Position numbers and translations under genes: made by a program. The notes under the pieces are model-generated. The model worked only from the letters and a program-made list of their open reading frames with translations. It searched no databases and was not told the origin of the DNA. DNA of 64,000 bases, from contig NZ_CP047026.1 of NCBI RefSeq assembly GCF_009796785.1, forward strand, positions 806,001-870,000, in the 5' to 3' direction. Below are positions 42,156 through 50,967 of the stretch, piece by piece. The first letter of the stretch is position 1. Each line of letters begins with the position of its first letter. Source of the stretch: Polaribacter sp. L3A8. Lineage in GTDB: Bacteria; Bacteroidota; Bacteroidia; Flavobacteriales; Flavobacteriaceae.

Positions 42156-44792
42156 ATGAAACTTAATTTTCATTTTTTTATAACTATTATTTTTTGTTTA
42201 TCCTTTTTTTTAGGGACAGCTCAAAATAATTCATTATTTAAATTAAATCCATCAAAATATATTGAACAAAGCAAAGAAGCAACAGTTTATAGCTTTGATT
42301 ATAACAAACTGAGCATTGCTTTAAATAATACAAAAGGTTTAAACACGCTTTCAAAAAAAGAAAAAAACATTATTTATTTTCCGAATGCTAATGGTACACT
42401 AGAAAGATTTAAAATCACTGAGTTATCTGTTATGCAAAATGCAATGCAAAAAAAATATGCTAGTATAAAATCTTATGTAGGTTACGGCATAGATACCCCT
42501 TCTAATTATTTAAGATTTAGCCTCTCACCTAACAAAGGTTTTTCTGGTGTACTTTTAGCAAGTGATCATTCTGTATTTTATCAACCAAATACTCATTTAA
42601 AAAATAGTTTTTCTATTCTTCAAACACCCTCAGATGAAATGTTATTACCTTTTTCATGCAAAACGAGCGTTAAAAACAATAATTTAAAACAAAAAGGTAT
42701 ATTAAAAAAGAATACTTCTCAAAAAAGAGTTTTTACGATAGCATTGTCTGTAACTGGTGAATATTCTAGTTTTCATGGCAACTCATTAGCAGATGTAAAT
42801 GCCGCTTTGGTTGCTAGTTTAACGAATATAAATGCCGTTTATGAAAGAGATTTTAATGTAACTTTTGTTTTGGCTGAAAATAATGATGCTATTATTTATC
42901 TTGATGAAGAAACCGATCCATATTCTGATTTCTCATCCGAGTATGGAGAAGAGTTACAACAAAACCTTGATGAAGTAATAGGCGATTCTAATTACGATTT
43001 AGGTCACCTTTTATCTGCTGTAGGCATAGAAGGAAATGCCAATTGCATAGGTTGTATATGTGAAAGTGGTAAAAAAGGAAGCGCATATTCGTCTAGCAAC
43101 ACACCTACTGGTTTTTATTTTGATTTTAGTTTGCTTGCACATGAAATAGGTCATCAATTAGGCGCTAACCACACATGGACTGCCGGAGGAAACGAAAGAA
43201 CTAAAGTACAAGTAGAACCTGGTAGTGGATCTACAATAATGGGATATTCTGGGTTAGGAAAATCATCTAACATTCAATTGGCAAACGATGCTTATTTTCA
43301 TGGCATATCAATTGAACAAATAAAAAATACGCTAAACAATACTACTTGTGGCACTACTAACGTATTAAACAACAATTCAAATACAACAAACACAAGAACA
43401 GATTTACTTTTACCCATTGGCACTCCTTTTAAATTAAGTGCTTTACCTAATAATGAAAATAAACAAACCTACTGCTGGGAGCAAATAAATGATAATGGCG
43501 CAAAAACAGTATATCCAAACCCAGACTTAAAAGACCCAGATGCTGTTTTATTTAGAAGTTATCCGCCAACTACAAATTCTGTTAGGTATTTTCCTAACCT
43601 TACAGACCTTAGATTTGGCTTAAATAGTACCCAATGGGAAAAAATACCCAATATTTCTAGATCTGCAAATTTTAGATTAACAACTAGAGAAAATATTCCT
43701 TTAGAAGCAGCCACTAATTTTGATGATATTAAAATTACATTTGATGATGCCTATGGCCCTTTTGAAATTATAAATTTTGCAGAAGATAATATAACAATAG
43801 CAAAAGGAAGCTCTCAAACCATTAAATGGCAGGTAAATAACACCAATAAACTATTGGGTGCAGAGCAGTTAAATTTATTACTTTCTACAAATGGTGGTAT
43901 TTCTTATGATAGGGTTATTGCTAAAAACATACCCAACAATGGCGCTTACACTTTTAATATTCCAAATATAACTTCGTCTGAATGCCGATTTATGCTAGAG
44001 GCTTCTAATAACAATTTCTTTGCCATAAATAAAAAAAACATTGCCATTGATGTAGCACTTTTTAATAATTGTACGAATTATGAATCTGAACAAAATTTAG
44101 ATTTACAGATATTTAATGAAGATCAGATTTTACCTTTTATTGTAACACATACTATAACAGTAGCAGAATCTAACATAATATCAGACATTAATATAGGTGT
44201 AAATATAGCACACGCTAATATTGGAGACTTAAAAATAACAATTAAAAGCCCAAAGGGCACCGAAATTACACTTAAAACACGCAATAGTTGTTCTATTGAA
44301 AAAAACTTAATTACTGTTTTTGATGATGAATCTATTGCTTTTAACTGTTTAAAAAGTGGCTCTAATATTCGTCAAAAATCACTTAACGACGCATTATCAA
44401 CCTTTAATAATGAAGATGCTAAAGGAGATTGGACTATTGAACTTACCGATATTGGACTTGAAAACTATGCCGTTTTAAATTCTTGGTTTATAGAATTATG
44501 TAAAAAAGAAGAGAAAAATGTTATTTTTAAAGATGACGTTTTTAAAAATTTTGTGGTATTTCCAAATCCAAATTCTGGAAATTTTAGTATCAAAGCAAAA
44601 GCGCTTCATTCTTATAAAAAATTAAATATAGAACTTTTTAATATTAACGGTCAACTTATTTACTCTAAATACCTACCAGAGGTTACCTTTTTAAATGAAA
44701 ACATTTCCATATTAAGACTAAAATATGGAGTGTACTTTTTAAGAATTACAGATTCTAATAACTCTTATTCTAAAAAAATAATAATCAATTAG
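42156..44792 (+). CDS. Secreted zinc metalloprotease with P-domain and T9SS sorting signal
   Basis: The 878-residue protein has a Sec signal (to about residue 23, GTA-Q), a propeptide, and a reprolysin-like (M12B-type) protease domain. The zinc site HEIGHQLGANHTW is at residues 329-341, with a Met-turn STIMGYSG. A beta region follows, and then at about 640-780 a proprotein-convertase P-like domain (IGDLKITIKSPKGTEITLKTR, GDWTIELTDIG). The last 75 residues (FVVFPNPNSGNFSIKA ... YGVYFLRITDSNNSYSKKIIIN) form a T9SS type A sorting domain, so it is exported through the outer membrane and probably cleaved or retained at the surface. Confidence 0.93.
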   Translation: MKLNFHFFITIIFCLSFFLGTAQNNSLFKLNPSKYIEQSKEATVYSFDYNKLSIALNNTKGLNTLSKKEKNIIYFPNANGTLERFKITELSVMQNAMQKKYASIKSYVGYGIDTPSNYLRFSLSPNKGFSGVLLASDHSVFYQPNTHLKNSFSILQTPSDEMLLPFSCKTSVKNNNLKQKGILKKNTSQKRVFTIALSVTGEYSSFHGNSLADVNAALVASLTNINAVYERDFNVTFVLAENNDAIIYLDEETDPYSDFSSEYGEELQQNLDEVIGDSNYDLGHLLSAVGIEGNANCIGCICESGKKGSAYSSSNTPTGFYFDFSLLAHEIGHQLGANHTWTAGGNERTKVQVEPGSGSTIMGYSGLGKSSNIQLANDAYFHGISIEQIKNTLNNTTCGTTNVLNNNSNTTNTRTDLLLPIGTPFKLSALPNNENKQTYCWEQINDNGAKTVYPNPDLKDPDAVLFRSYPPTTNSVRYFPNLTDLRFGLNSTQWEKIPNISRSANFRLTTRENIPLEAATNFDDIKITFDDAYGPFEIINFAEDNITIAKGSSQTIKWQVNNTNKLLGAEQLNLLLSTNGGISYDRVIAKNIPNNGAYTFNIPNITSSECRFMLEASNNNFFAINKKNIAIDVALFNNCTNYESEQNLDLQIFNEDQILPFIVTHTITVAESNIISDINIGVNIAHANIGDLKITIKSPKGTEITLKTRNSCSIEKNLITVFDDESIAFNCLKSGSNIRQKSLNDALSTFNNEDAKGDWTIELTDIGLENYAVLNSWFIELCKKEEKNVIFKDDVFKNFVVFPNPNSGNFSIKAKALHSYKKLNIELFNINGQLIYSKYLPEVTFLNENISILRLKYGVYFLRITDSNNSYSKKIIIN

Positions 44793-45030
44793 ATTGCTAA
44801 AAATAGATATTAAACACACAGTATTTATTCTGTATCACACTATTTATCTCGCTTTAAATTAGTTAAATAAACAACAATTTAAAGCACCCTAAACATTAGT
44901 AATAAAAGAGCTATTTTTAATTAAAACCAACTAAAGCTATAAGATATTTAGGTTTACCATACTAAAAACAGAATACCTGCTCTATTGTATATTATAGCAT
45001 AATAACCATTTTTTATTAAAGTTATTACAT

Positions 45031-45064
45031 AAAAAAACTGCCTGAAAATTAATTTTCAGGCAGT
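45031..45064 (-). terminator. Terminator of the lipoprotein gene
   Basis: ACTGCCTGAAAATT and AATTTTCAGGCAGT (45037-45064) form a perfect palindrome. On the minus strand a T-run follows (A-run at 45031-45037). Confidence 0.85.
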
Positions 45065-45086
45065 CATTTGTTCTGATTATAATAAA

Positions 45087-45995
45087 TTATTGATTGTTTC
45101 TAAAACCAGAAGTTACACTACGCCATAATATTTCTGCTTCACCACCTTTACAACGGTAAGCTCCCATACGTAATTTAGCTTGTTTTGCTAAATCTGCTCT
45201 TGGAACTTGAAAGTTAGTAGTTACTCCATTTATATTCGCATTTACATAATGAGTTAAAGCTTGTCCTGGGTTTTGATGAAAACCTGTAGTTACATTAACA
45301 TTAAAATCTCTATTTTGTCTTACTCTTGTTATAGGGCCAAACAATGTTCTTCCTCCAGCACCTGATCCACCACGTACTGTTATTTGCTCACGGTAAATAT
45401 CATAATACTGTACACCATTTACTTTAATAGGCTTAGCTACGAACAAGCAAATTGCTGGATCTGGAGATCCGCCTCCACCATTATGAGTTCCTTTAGCTTG
45501 TATAAAATAAGTACCATTACTGTTACCTAAATCACCATTAGTAGATGTAGATGCGCCGTCTCCTGCTTTTTTAATTCTAACAACACCATTTACACTAACA
45601 TAATTTCCGCTTTTTTTGTTTGTCACCACTTTACTAGCTCTTTCTATTCTTGGTTGTAGTCCATCAGTACTTGTACCTGCTCTTAGTCTATAAACTCCCC
45701 AAGTATACGTTGTACCATTGGTTGTTTGAACATAATTATACGGACAAGATCTATCGTCTATTTCTGTATTAACATTCTTGTTAACATCAAAACCACCTGA
45801 ATAAGTATACTTTTGATTACCGAAACTACATGCGGAAGTTAAATTATTACTTTCAGGAGCAGAACTTTCATCCTGAATAGCATTCATGTCATCTTCCAAT
45901 ACTTCTTGGTCATTGTTTGAACAAGAAATTGCAACTGCTGACAATGCAACGATTGCCAGTGTTTTTAAAGTCATTAAATTTAATTGTTTTTTCAT
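45087..45995 (-). CDS. Lipoprotein, possible polysaccharide-lyase-like jelly roll, paralog A
   Basis: The 302-residue protein has a lipoprotein signal (ALSAVAISCSNN). Its mature part shows beta-strand periodicity, with RIERASKVVTNKKSGNYVSVNGVVRI, TYFIQAKGTHNGGG and a C-terminal AKLRMGAYRCKGGEAEILWRSV. That layout is reminiscent of PL7-type alginate-lyase jelly rolls, but the catalytic Arg/Gln/His/Tyr set could not be confirmed. It shares lipoprotein N-terminus style, the VTTG segment and the LR-GxY motif near the end with the paralog at 47199-48122. Confidence 0.6.
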   Translation of the reverse strand: MKKQLNLMTLKTLAIVALSAVAISCSNNDQEVLEDDMNAIQDESSAPESNNLTSACSFGNQKYTYSGGFDVNKNVNTEIDDRSCPYNYVQTTNGTTYTWGVYRLRAGTSTDGLQPRIERASKVVTNKKSGNYVSVNGVVRIKKAGDGASTSTNGDLGNSNGTYFIQAKGTHNGGGGSPDPAICLFVAKPIKVNGVQYYDIYREQITVRGGSGAGGRTLFGPITRVRQNRDFNVNVTTGFHQNPGQALTHYVNANINGVTTNFQVPRADLAKQAKLRMGAYRCKGGEAEILWRSVTSGFRNNQ

Positions 45996-46297
45996 TTTAA
46001 TTATAATTTAGGTTAGTTGATAAGAATGATTTGTTCACTATAAACCTTCATTCTTTTTGTAAACATAAAATTAAATCATTTTACCTCCATCCTGAGGTAT
46101 ACTGTCTTACCACGCTCTAACCTGTTCTGTTCTAAACTGTGATGCTATGTACTTTTAAGATAGTTACATCTCCCTAAAAAATGAATTATTATCTTTTTTT
46201 TATAGTTAAATAAATAATACCTCTATATAAAACCTTAATAAAAAAATAGCTATAACCATAAGTTAAATAAATTTTATTAAATATCGTTTTAAAATAA
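45996..46297. other. Leader region of paralog A
   Basis: The stretch nearest the gene (46009-46120) resembles 46908-47010 upstream of the truncated copy: TAGGTTAGTTGATAAGAATGA, GTTCACTATAAAC and ATCCTGAGGTATACTGT versus ATCCTGACGTATACTGT. The remainder is AT-rich with nothing recognisable. Confidence 0.5.
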
Positions 46298-46326
46298 AAA
46301 AGCTATCCATAAATTGGATAGCTTTT
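46298..46326. terminator. Terminator after the truncated copy
   Basis: AAAAGCTATCCA (46298-46309) and TGGATAGCTTTT (46315-46326). A near-identical hairpin lies at 47143-47171, part of the same duplication unit. Confidence 0.8.
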
Positions 46327-46352
46327 ATTGTAACTCAAAAATAGTGCTAAAA

Positions 46353-46905
46353 TTAATTAACCCTACACAATTTTGTGTTTCTATATCTTATTCTAGCAGT
46401 AGTATCACCAAAATCACTTGCAACATAACCACCATATCTAAGAGTTGCTTTTTGCGCTGTATAAGTATGACTAAGGGTTAGAGATTTAGTTCCTGTTCCA
46501 TTTGCTTCCGATATTTTTATAATCGAAAAATGTTTATTTTTACTACTATATCCTGTTGTTACATTTAAAATATATTCTCTCCCTTTAACAAGGTTTTTTA
46601 AAAAAGAAGATGTTCTTCTACCAGATCTTTGATCTGTAAACGGTTCTACAGAATGACTAACACTTACTTTAAAAAGATTAGGGTTAGATGTTTTTTACAG
46701 CTTGTACCCCTAAAATAGCACTATGAGCTACTTCTCCTTTTCTTAAACCATCTGCTATTGTACCTTGAGAATGCACTTGTGCGAAATTTGTTTCAGAATC
46801 ACTTAAATCATCCAAAATAATTCTAGCTGTAAACCTAATATTTTTATTTGCACCTCTAGTTACAGGTAAAAAATCACGTTCTATTCTACACTTTGTTGTA
46901 GGATA
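46353..46905 (-). pseudogene. Truncated, frameshifted copy of the 47199-48122 lipoprotein
   Basis: The 553 bases align closely with 47199-47750, the C-terminal part of the neighbouring gene, and keep the same final codons (CRVN). Near 46690 there is one extra T in a T-run (six against five in the intact gene), which breaks the frame. At 46905 homology stops, and the sequence switches to leader-type sequence (TAGGTTAGTTGATAAG) normally found before the start codon. The signal peptide and N-terminal half are therefore missing. It is a decayed tandem copy that an ORF search would miss. Confidence 0.85.
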
Positions 46906-47142
46906 GGTTAGTTGATAAGAATGAATTGTTCACTATAAACATTCACTCTTTTTGTAAACTTAAAATGAAATTAGTTTATACCTATCCTGACGTATACTGT
47001 ACCTCCTGTTTTATAAATTGTTTTAATTTGTGTTATTATAACTATTACCCAAATAAAATTAATAATACCGCAATACAAGAACCTAATAAAAAATCAGCAT
47101 ACCACAAGTTAAATGAAATTTATTAAGTACGATTTAAAATGA

Positions 47143-47171
47143 AAAAGCTACCCATAAATTGGATAGCTTTT
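47143..47171. terminator. Terminator after paralog B
   Basis: AAAAGCTACCCA (47143-47154) and TGGATAGCTTTT (47160-47171), a duplicate of the hairpin at 46298-46326 with one mismatch in the stem. The gap 46906-47142 otherwise holds duplicated leader sequence. Confidence 0.8.
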
Positions 47172-47198
47172 ATTGTGACTAGAAAAATAGTGCTAAAA

Positions 47199-48122
47199 TT
47201 AATTAACTCTACACAATTTTGTGTTTCTAAATCTTATTTTAGCAGTTGTATCGCCAGAATCACTTGCAACATAACCACCATATCTAAGAGTTGCCTTTTC
47301 TGCCGTATAAGTATGACTAAGGGTTACAGATTTAGTTCCTGTTCCATTTGCTTCCGATATTTTTATAATCGAAAAATGTTTATTTTTACTACTATATCCT
47401 GTTGTTACATTTAAAATATATTCTCTTCCTTTAACAAGGTTTTTTAAAAATGAAGTTGTTCTTCTACCAGATCTTTGATCTGTAAACGGTTCTACAGAAT
47501 GGCTTACAGTTACTTTGTAAAGATTTGGGTTAGATGTTTTTACAGCTTGTACTCCAAAAATAGCACTAGCAGCTATTTCTCCTTTTCTTAAACCATCCAT
47601 TATTTTTCCTTGTGAATGTACCTGTGCAAAATTTGTTTCAGAATTACTTAAGTCATCCAAAATAATTCTAGAGGTAAACCTAATATTTTTATTGACTCCT
47701 CTAGTTACAGGCTGAAAAGAACGTTCTACTCTACATTTTGTTGTAGGATATCTAGAAGACGACCCTGTTAAAGAATAAACTCCATAAGTTCTCCTTGATC
47801 CATTAGCTAAAGTAACAGTTTGATGACTATAACCACCAACATTAGTTCTACAATCTAAGGTTCCTATATTTACAGGGTTGGTTATATCAGAACAAGCATT
47901 ACCAGCTAATGCATCATCTCCAAGGCTTGGAAACCTTGTTTCATTGCAATTTGTTGCGCTTGTTAAATTTTCTAGGTCATAAAGAAGTTCTTGGTTTTCA
48001 TCGCTCGCAACATCTTGCAATGTTGATTCAGAATCATCTTCACTACTACAGCCCATAACTGTACTTACTAATAAAACTATTAATAGTTTTTTTACATACT
48101 TTAAATTTTGTTGTTTTTTCAT
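47199..48122 (-). CDS. Lipoprotein, possible polysaccharide-lyase-like jelly roll, paralog B
   Basis: The 307-residue protein has a lipoprotein signal (VLLVSTVMGCSSE) and an acidic linker, then a beta-rich domain: KCRVERSFQPVTRGVNKNIRFTSRIIL, NFAQVHSQGKIMDG, SYTHTYTAEKATLRYGGY-like C-terminus. QVHSQGK could match the QIH-type strand of PL7-like enzymes, and RVER the Arg-containing strand. The assignment to that fold is tentative. It is the intact parent or sister of the pseudogene at 46353-46905 and a distant paralog of 45087-45995. Confidence 0.62.
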   Translation of the reverse strand: MKKQQNLKYVKKLLIVLLVSTVMGCSSEDDSESTLQDVASDENQELLYDLENLTSATNCNETRFPSLGDDALAGNACSDITNPVNIGTLDCRTNVGGYSHQTVTLANGSRRTYGVYSLTGSSSRYPTTKCRVERSFQPVTRGVNKNIRFTSRIILDDLSNSETNFAQVHSQGKIMDGLRKGEIAASAIFGVQAVKTSNPNLYKVTVSHSVEPFTDQRSGRRTTSFLKNLVKGREYILNVTTGYSSKNKHFSIIKISEANGTGTKSVTLSHTYTAEKATLRYGGYVASDSGDTTAKIRFRNTKLCRVN

Positions 48123-48622
48123 TTTTAATTTAGGTTTAGGTTAGTTGATAAAAGCATAAAAATAATTCCTACACCTACTCCTCCCATCCTGCACCAACCT
48201 GTATAACTATCAATCTAAATAGGCTTTATAGTTTAAAAAAAACGCTATCATCTCTTCTAATTTATGATTTCTACTTTTATAAACATAACAACTGATAACT
48301 AAAAAACCTCTTTGAGTCGTAACAATCTAAAAAAAACACATCAAATAACTGATCGCAGTTTTTAGAAGAAAAGAAAAAAAATATCAAAGTAGTTAATGAA
48401 TCCTTAAAGAAAAACACAAATTCTGAAGGCTGATAATAAAAAATTAAGAGGTCTAAAAAAATAATAGAAAGTCATTTATCTATTTTAAAACAATCTTAAA
48501 TATAACAAAATTAAGAAAACACACTAAAAAATAAATTTACCCTTGCTAAAAACAACACTGTATTGAAATCTGTTTATTAACATCAAGTGGGGCATAAAAT
48601 AATAAAAAAAAATTAATTATAT
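48123..48622. other. Non-coding upstream region of paralog B
   Basis: About 500 bases. The first 30 bases share the TAGGTTAGTTGATAA leader motif with the other array members. The rest is AT-rich; no ORF, RNA gene or exact minus-strand TAnnTTTG box recognised. Confidence 0.4.
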
Positions 48623-48623
48623 T

Positions 48624-48658
48624 AAAAACAGGGTTAAACTATAAATAATTTAACCCTG
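48624..48658. terminator. Terminator of the second FKBP gene
   Basis: CAGGGTTAAA (48629-48638) and TTTAACCCTG (48649-48658). On the minus strand it is followed by TTTTT; on the plus strand by AATTTTT. Confidence 0.8.
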
Positions 48659-48722
48659 AATTTTTATACTTACACTATTTTTAGGATAGTGTTATATTTG
48701 TATTATAATTGGTATTGGTAGT

Positions 48723-49151
48723 TTATTTAATCTCTACAACTTCTAGATCAAAAACAAGATCTTTACCTGCTAAAGGATGGTTACCATCTATTACAATACT
48801 TTCATCTTTTACTTCTACAACCATTAAATTCATTTCTCTACCGTCTGGCGATTTAGAAACTAGTCCCATACCTACTTGTGGCTCCATATCTTGAGGAAGA
48901 TCAGATTTATTTACTTCTTGAATTAAATCTTTATTTACCTCTCCGTATGCTTCTTCTTTAACAATTGTAATGGTTTTCTTTTCACTTACTTTCATGTCAA
49001 TTAAACCTTTTTCAAAACCAGGTATTAAACTTCCTTCTCCTAAAGTAAATTCTATAGGTTCTTTTCCTTCAGACGTATCAAAAATTTGCCCGTCTGCTAA
49101 TTTACCTGTATAATGTACTTTTACTGTATTGTTTTCTTTTACTTGACTCAT
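48723..49151 (-). CDS. SlyD-like FKBP-type prolyl isomerase, copy B
   Basis: The 142-residue protein is the same length as the copy at 41080-41508, with about 19 substitutions. The FKBP strands, insert-in-flap domain and closing GNHPLAGKDLVFDLEVVEIK are all intact. Several changes fall in the substrate-facing flap (for example GQGQLISGFEQG to GEGSLIPGFEKG), so the two copies could differ in client preference. Both genes point the same way and bracket the protease/lipoprotein segment. Confidence 0.94.
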   Translation of the reverse strand: MSQVKENNTVKVHYTGKLADGQIFDTSEGKEPIEFTLGEGSLIPGFEKGLIDMKVSEKKTITIVKEEAYGEVNKDLIQEVNKSDLPQDMEPQVGMGLVSKSPDGREMNLMVVEVKDESIVIDGNHPLAGKDLVFDLEVVEIK

Positions 49152-49753
49152 ACTATCTTATTTAATTTGAAAAATAGATTTTGCATAATTCTTACACAAA
49201 ACTCTTTTAGTTTAAACTTACAGAAAGATTATCCGCCAAAATCAAGCCAAAAAAATAAAAACCTTATAAATAACTACTTCTAAAAGGAACAGAACAGGCT
49301 GTAATCGGCTAATAAGGACAAACAGCAGCAATAAGGTTCTTTTTTAATTTAATTTATTACCACCATAACTCATCCGCAACTTTGTCAGTTTTAAGAAGTA
49401 TTTATGACAACTTTGTAAAACCTGCATCCTTATTATAAAAATATTAAATTCCGATAACAATTTTACTACAATAACAGCACCAAATTAATACACCTTTATA
49501 AAGGTTCATCATTTTTTTATAAAACTCGTACGAATAACTAATGCTTAATTTTTATATAAACTTTCCTCCTACATTTTTAAATCTCAATTATAAAATGACA
49601 TAAATAGCTCATTTTGATTGCTGTTTTTTTAACTCAAAAAAGGTACTTTAGCTCTCTATATTTTAAGAGCTATATCAACTATTAAATACCATCTAAAAAT
49701 CGAATTTTATACTAATATTGTATCCTGCATAAGTTAAAAAAAATTGAAAGAAA
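49152..49753. other. Intergenic region, partly duplicated
   Basis: About 600 bases. The first 290 bases are recognisably related to 41509-41790. The remaining part precedes sbcD and contains a 7/8 -7 box (TAATATTG near 49713). No coding or RNA feature recognised. Confidence 0.5.
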
Positions 49754-50956
49754 ATGAAAATACTGCACACTGCCGATTGGCATTTAGGACATCGACTGCA
49801 CGAACAATCTCAATTTGAAGAACAATCTTTATTTTTAAATTGGATTGAAACTTACATTATTGAGCAAAAAATTGATGTACTTTTAATTTCTGGCGATGTT
49901 TTTGACACTGGTTCTCCATCGAACCAAAGTTTAGAAATGTATTACAGTTTTTTAGTAAAACTTAACGGCACCACATGTAAATCTATAATTATTACCGGTG
50001 GAAACCATGATTCTCCAGGTACTTTAAATGCACCAAAACATATTTTAAACGCACTTTCTATTAAAGTAGTTGGTAAAGCAACGGAACATATAGAAGATGA
50101 AGTTTTTGAAATTAAAATTAATGATGAAACAGTAATTATTGCAGCTGTACCTTATTTACGAGATGGAGATATTAGACGTGCAGTTGCAGGCGAAACTTTT
50201 GATGAATTAACAGATAAATACAAAACAGCATTAATTAATCATTACAATTCCGCAGCCAAACAATGTGAAGCCATAAATACAAGTAATGCACCTGTAATTG
50301 CCATGGGACATTTATTTGCAACTGGTGGTTCTATTAGTGATAGTGAGCAAAATATTTATGTTGGAACCTTAGGACATATTGGTGCCCAAGATTTTCCAAC
50401 ATATTTTGATTACGTGGCACTTGGGCATTTACACAGACCTCAAATAATTGGTAATAATGATAAAATACGGTATTCTGGATCGCCCAATATTTTAAGTTTT
50501 AGCGAATTAAAATATGATAAAAAAATAATTGTTTTAACAATAGAAAACAATAAAATTAGTTCGATTGAAGATGCTATAATTCCGCATTTTAGAAACTTTT
50601 ATAAATTAGAAGGAACCATTGATGCATGTATTGCTCAGTTTCCAACTATAATTTCTAACGCTTACAAATTAACACCTTGGGTAGAAATTGCACTTAAAGA
50701 AGCACATACTGTAAATACAGACGATTTAAAAAATGCTGCAGAACAATATCCTTTTGAAATTTTAAAAATTGCTTTAAAAAAACAACGAAATACCAAAGGT
50801 ATTGAAGAATTGTTAGCCGAAACAAAATCGATAAAAGAACTCTTGCCAATGGAAGTTTTTGAATTAAAATGCGAAGAAATGGGCTATGATTTAGAAAACA
50901 AACCCGAAGTTAAAGATGCTTTTAATGAAATTTTACAATCTGTTAAAAACCAATAA
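49754..50956 (+). CDS. sbcD: Exonuclease SbcCD, nuclease subunit SbcD
   Basis: SbcD/Mre11 is the Mn-dependent nuclease that, with SbcC, cleaves hairpins and protein-blocked DNA ends. The 400-residue protein shows the phosphodiesterase motifs: LHTADWHLGHRL (residues 4-15), LLISGDVFDTG, IITGGNHDSPGTL, and later MGHLFATGG and YVALGHLHRPQ. The C-terminal part (about 290-400) is the SbcC-binding region. It is followed after 11 bases by sbcC. Confidence 0.97.
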   Translation: MKILHTADWHLGHRLHEQSQFEEQSLFLNWIETYIIEQKIDVLLISGDVFDTGSPSNQSLEMYYSFLVKLNGTTCKSIIITGGNHDSPGTLNAPKHILNALSIKVVGKATEHIEDEVFEIKINDETVIIAAVPYLRDGDIRRAVAGETFDELTDKYKTALINHYNSAAKQCEAINTSNAPVIAMGHLFATGGSISDSEQNIYVGTLGHIGAQDFPTYFDYVALGHLHRPQIIGNNDKIRYSGSPNILSFSELKYDKKIIVLTIENNKISSIEDAIIPHFRNFYKLEGTIDACIAQFPTIISNAYKLTPWVEIALKEAHTVNTDDLKNAAEQYPFEILKIALKKQRNTKGIEELLAETKSIKELLPMEVFELKCEEMGYDLENKPEVKDAFNEILQSVKNQ

Positions 50957-50967
50957 GACAGCTTCCT

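Noticed and set aside
46926..47126. Plus-strand 66-codon open frame between the lipoprotein paralogs
   Set aside because: It lies in duplicated leader sequence, with no motif and cysteine-rich random composition.
47139..47414. Plus-strand 91-codon open frame
   Set aside because: It overlaps the 3' end of the intact lipoprotein gene in antisense; codon composition follows the real gene.
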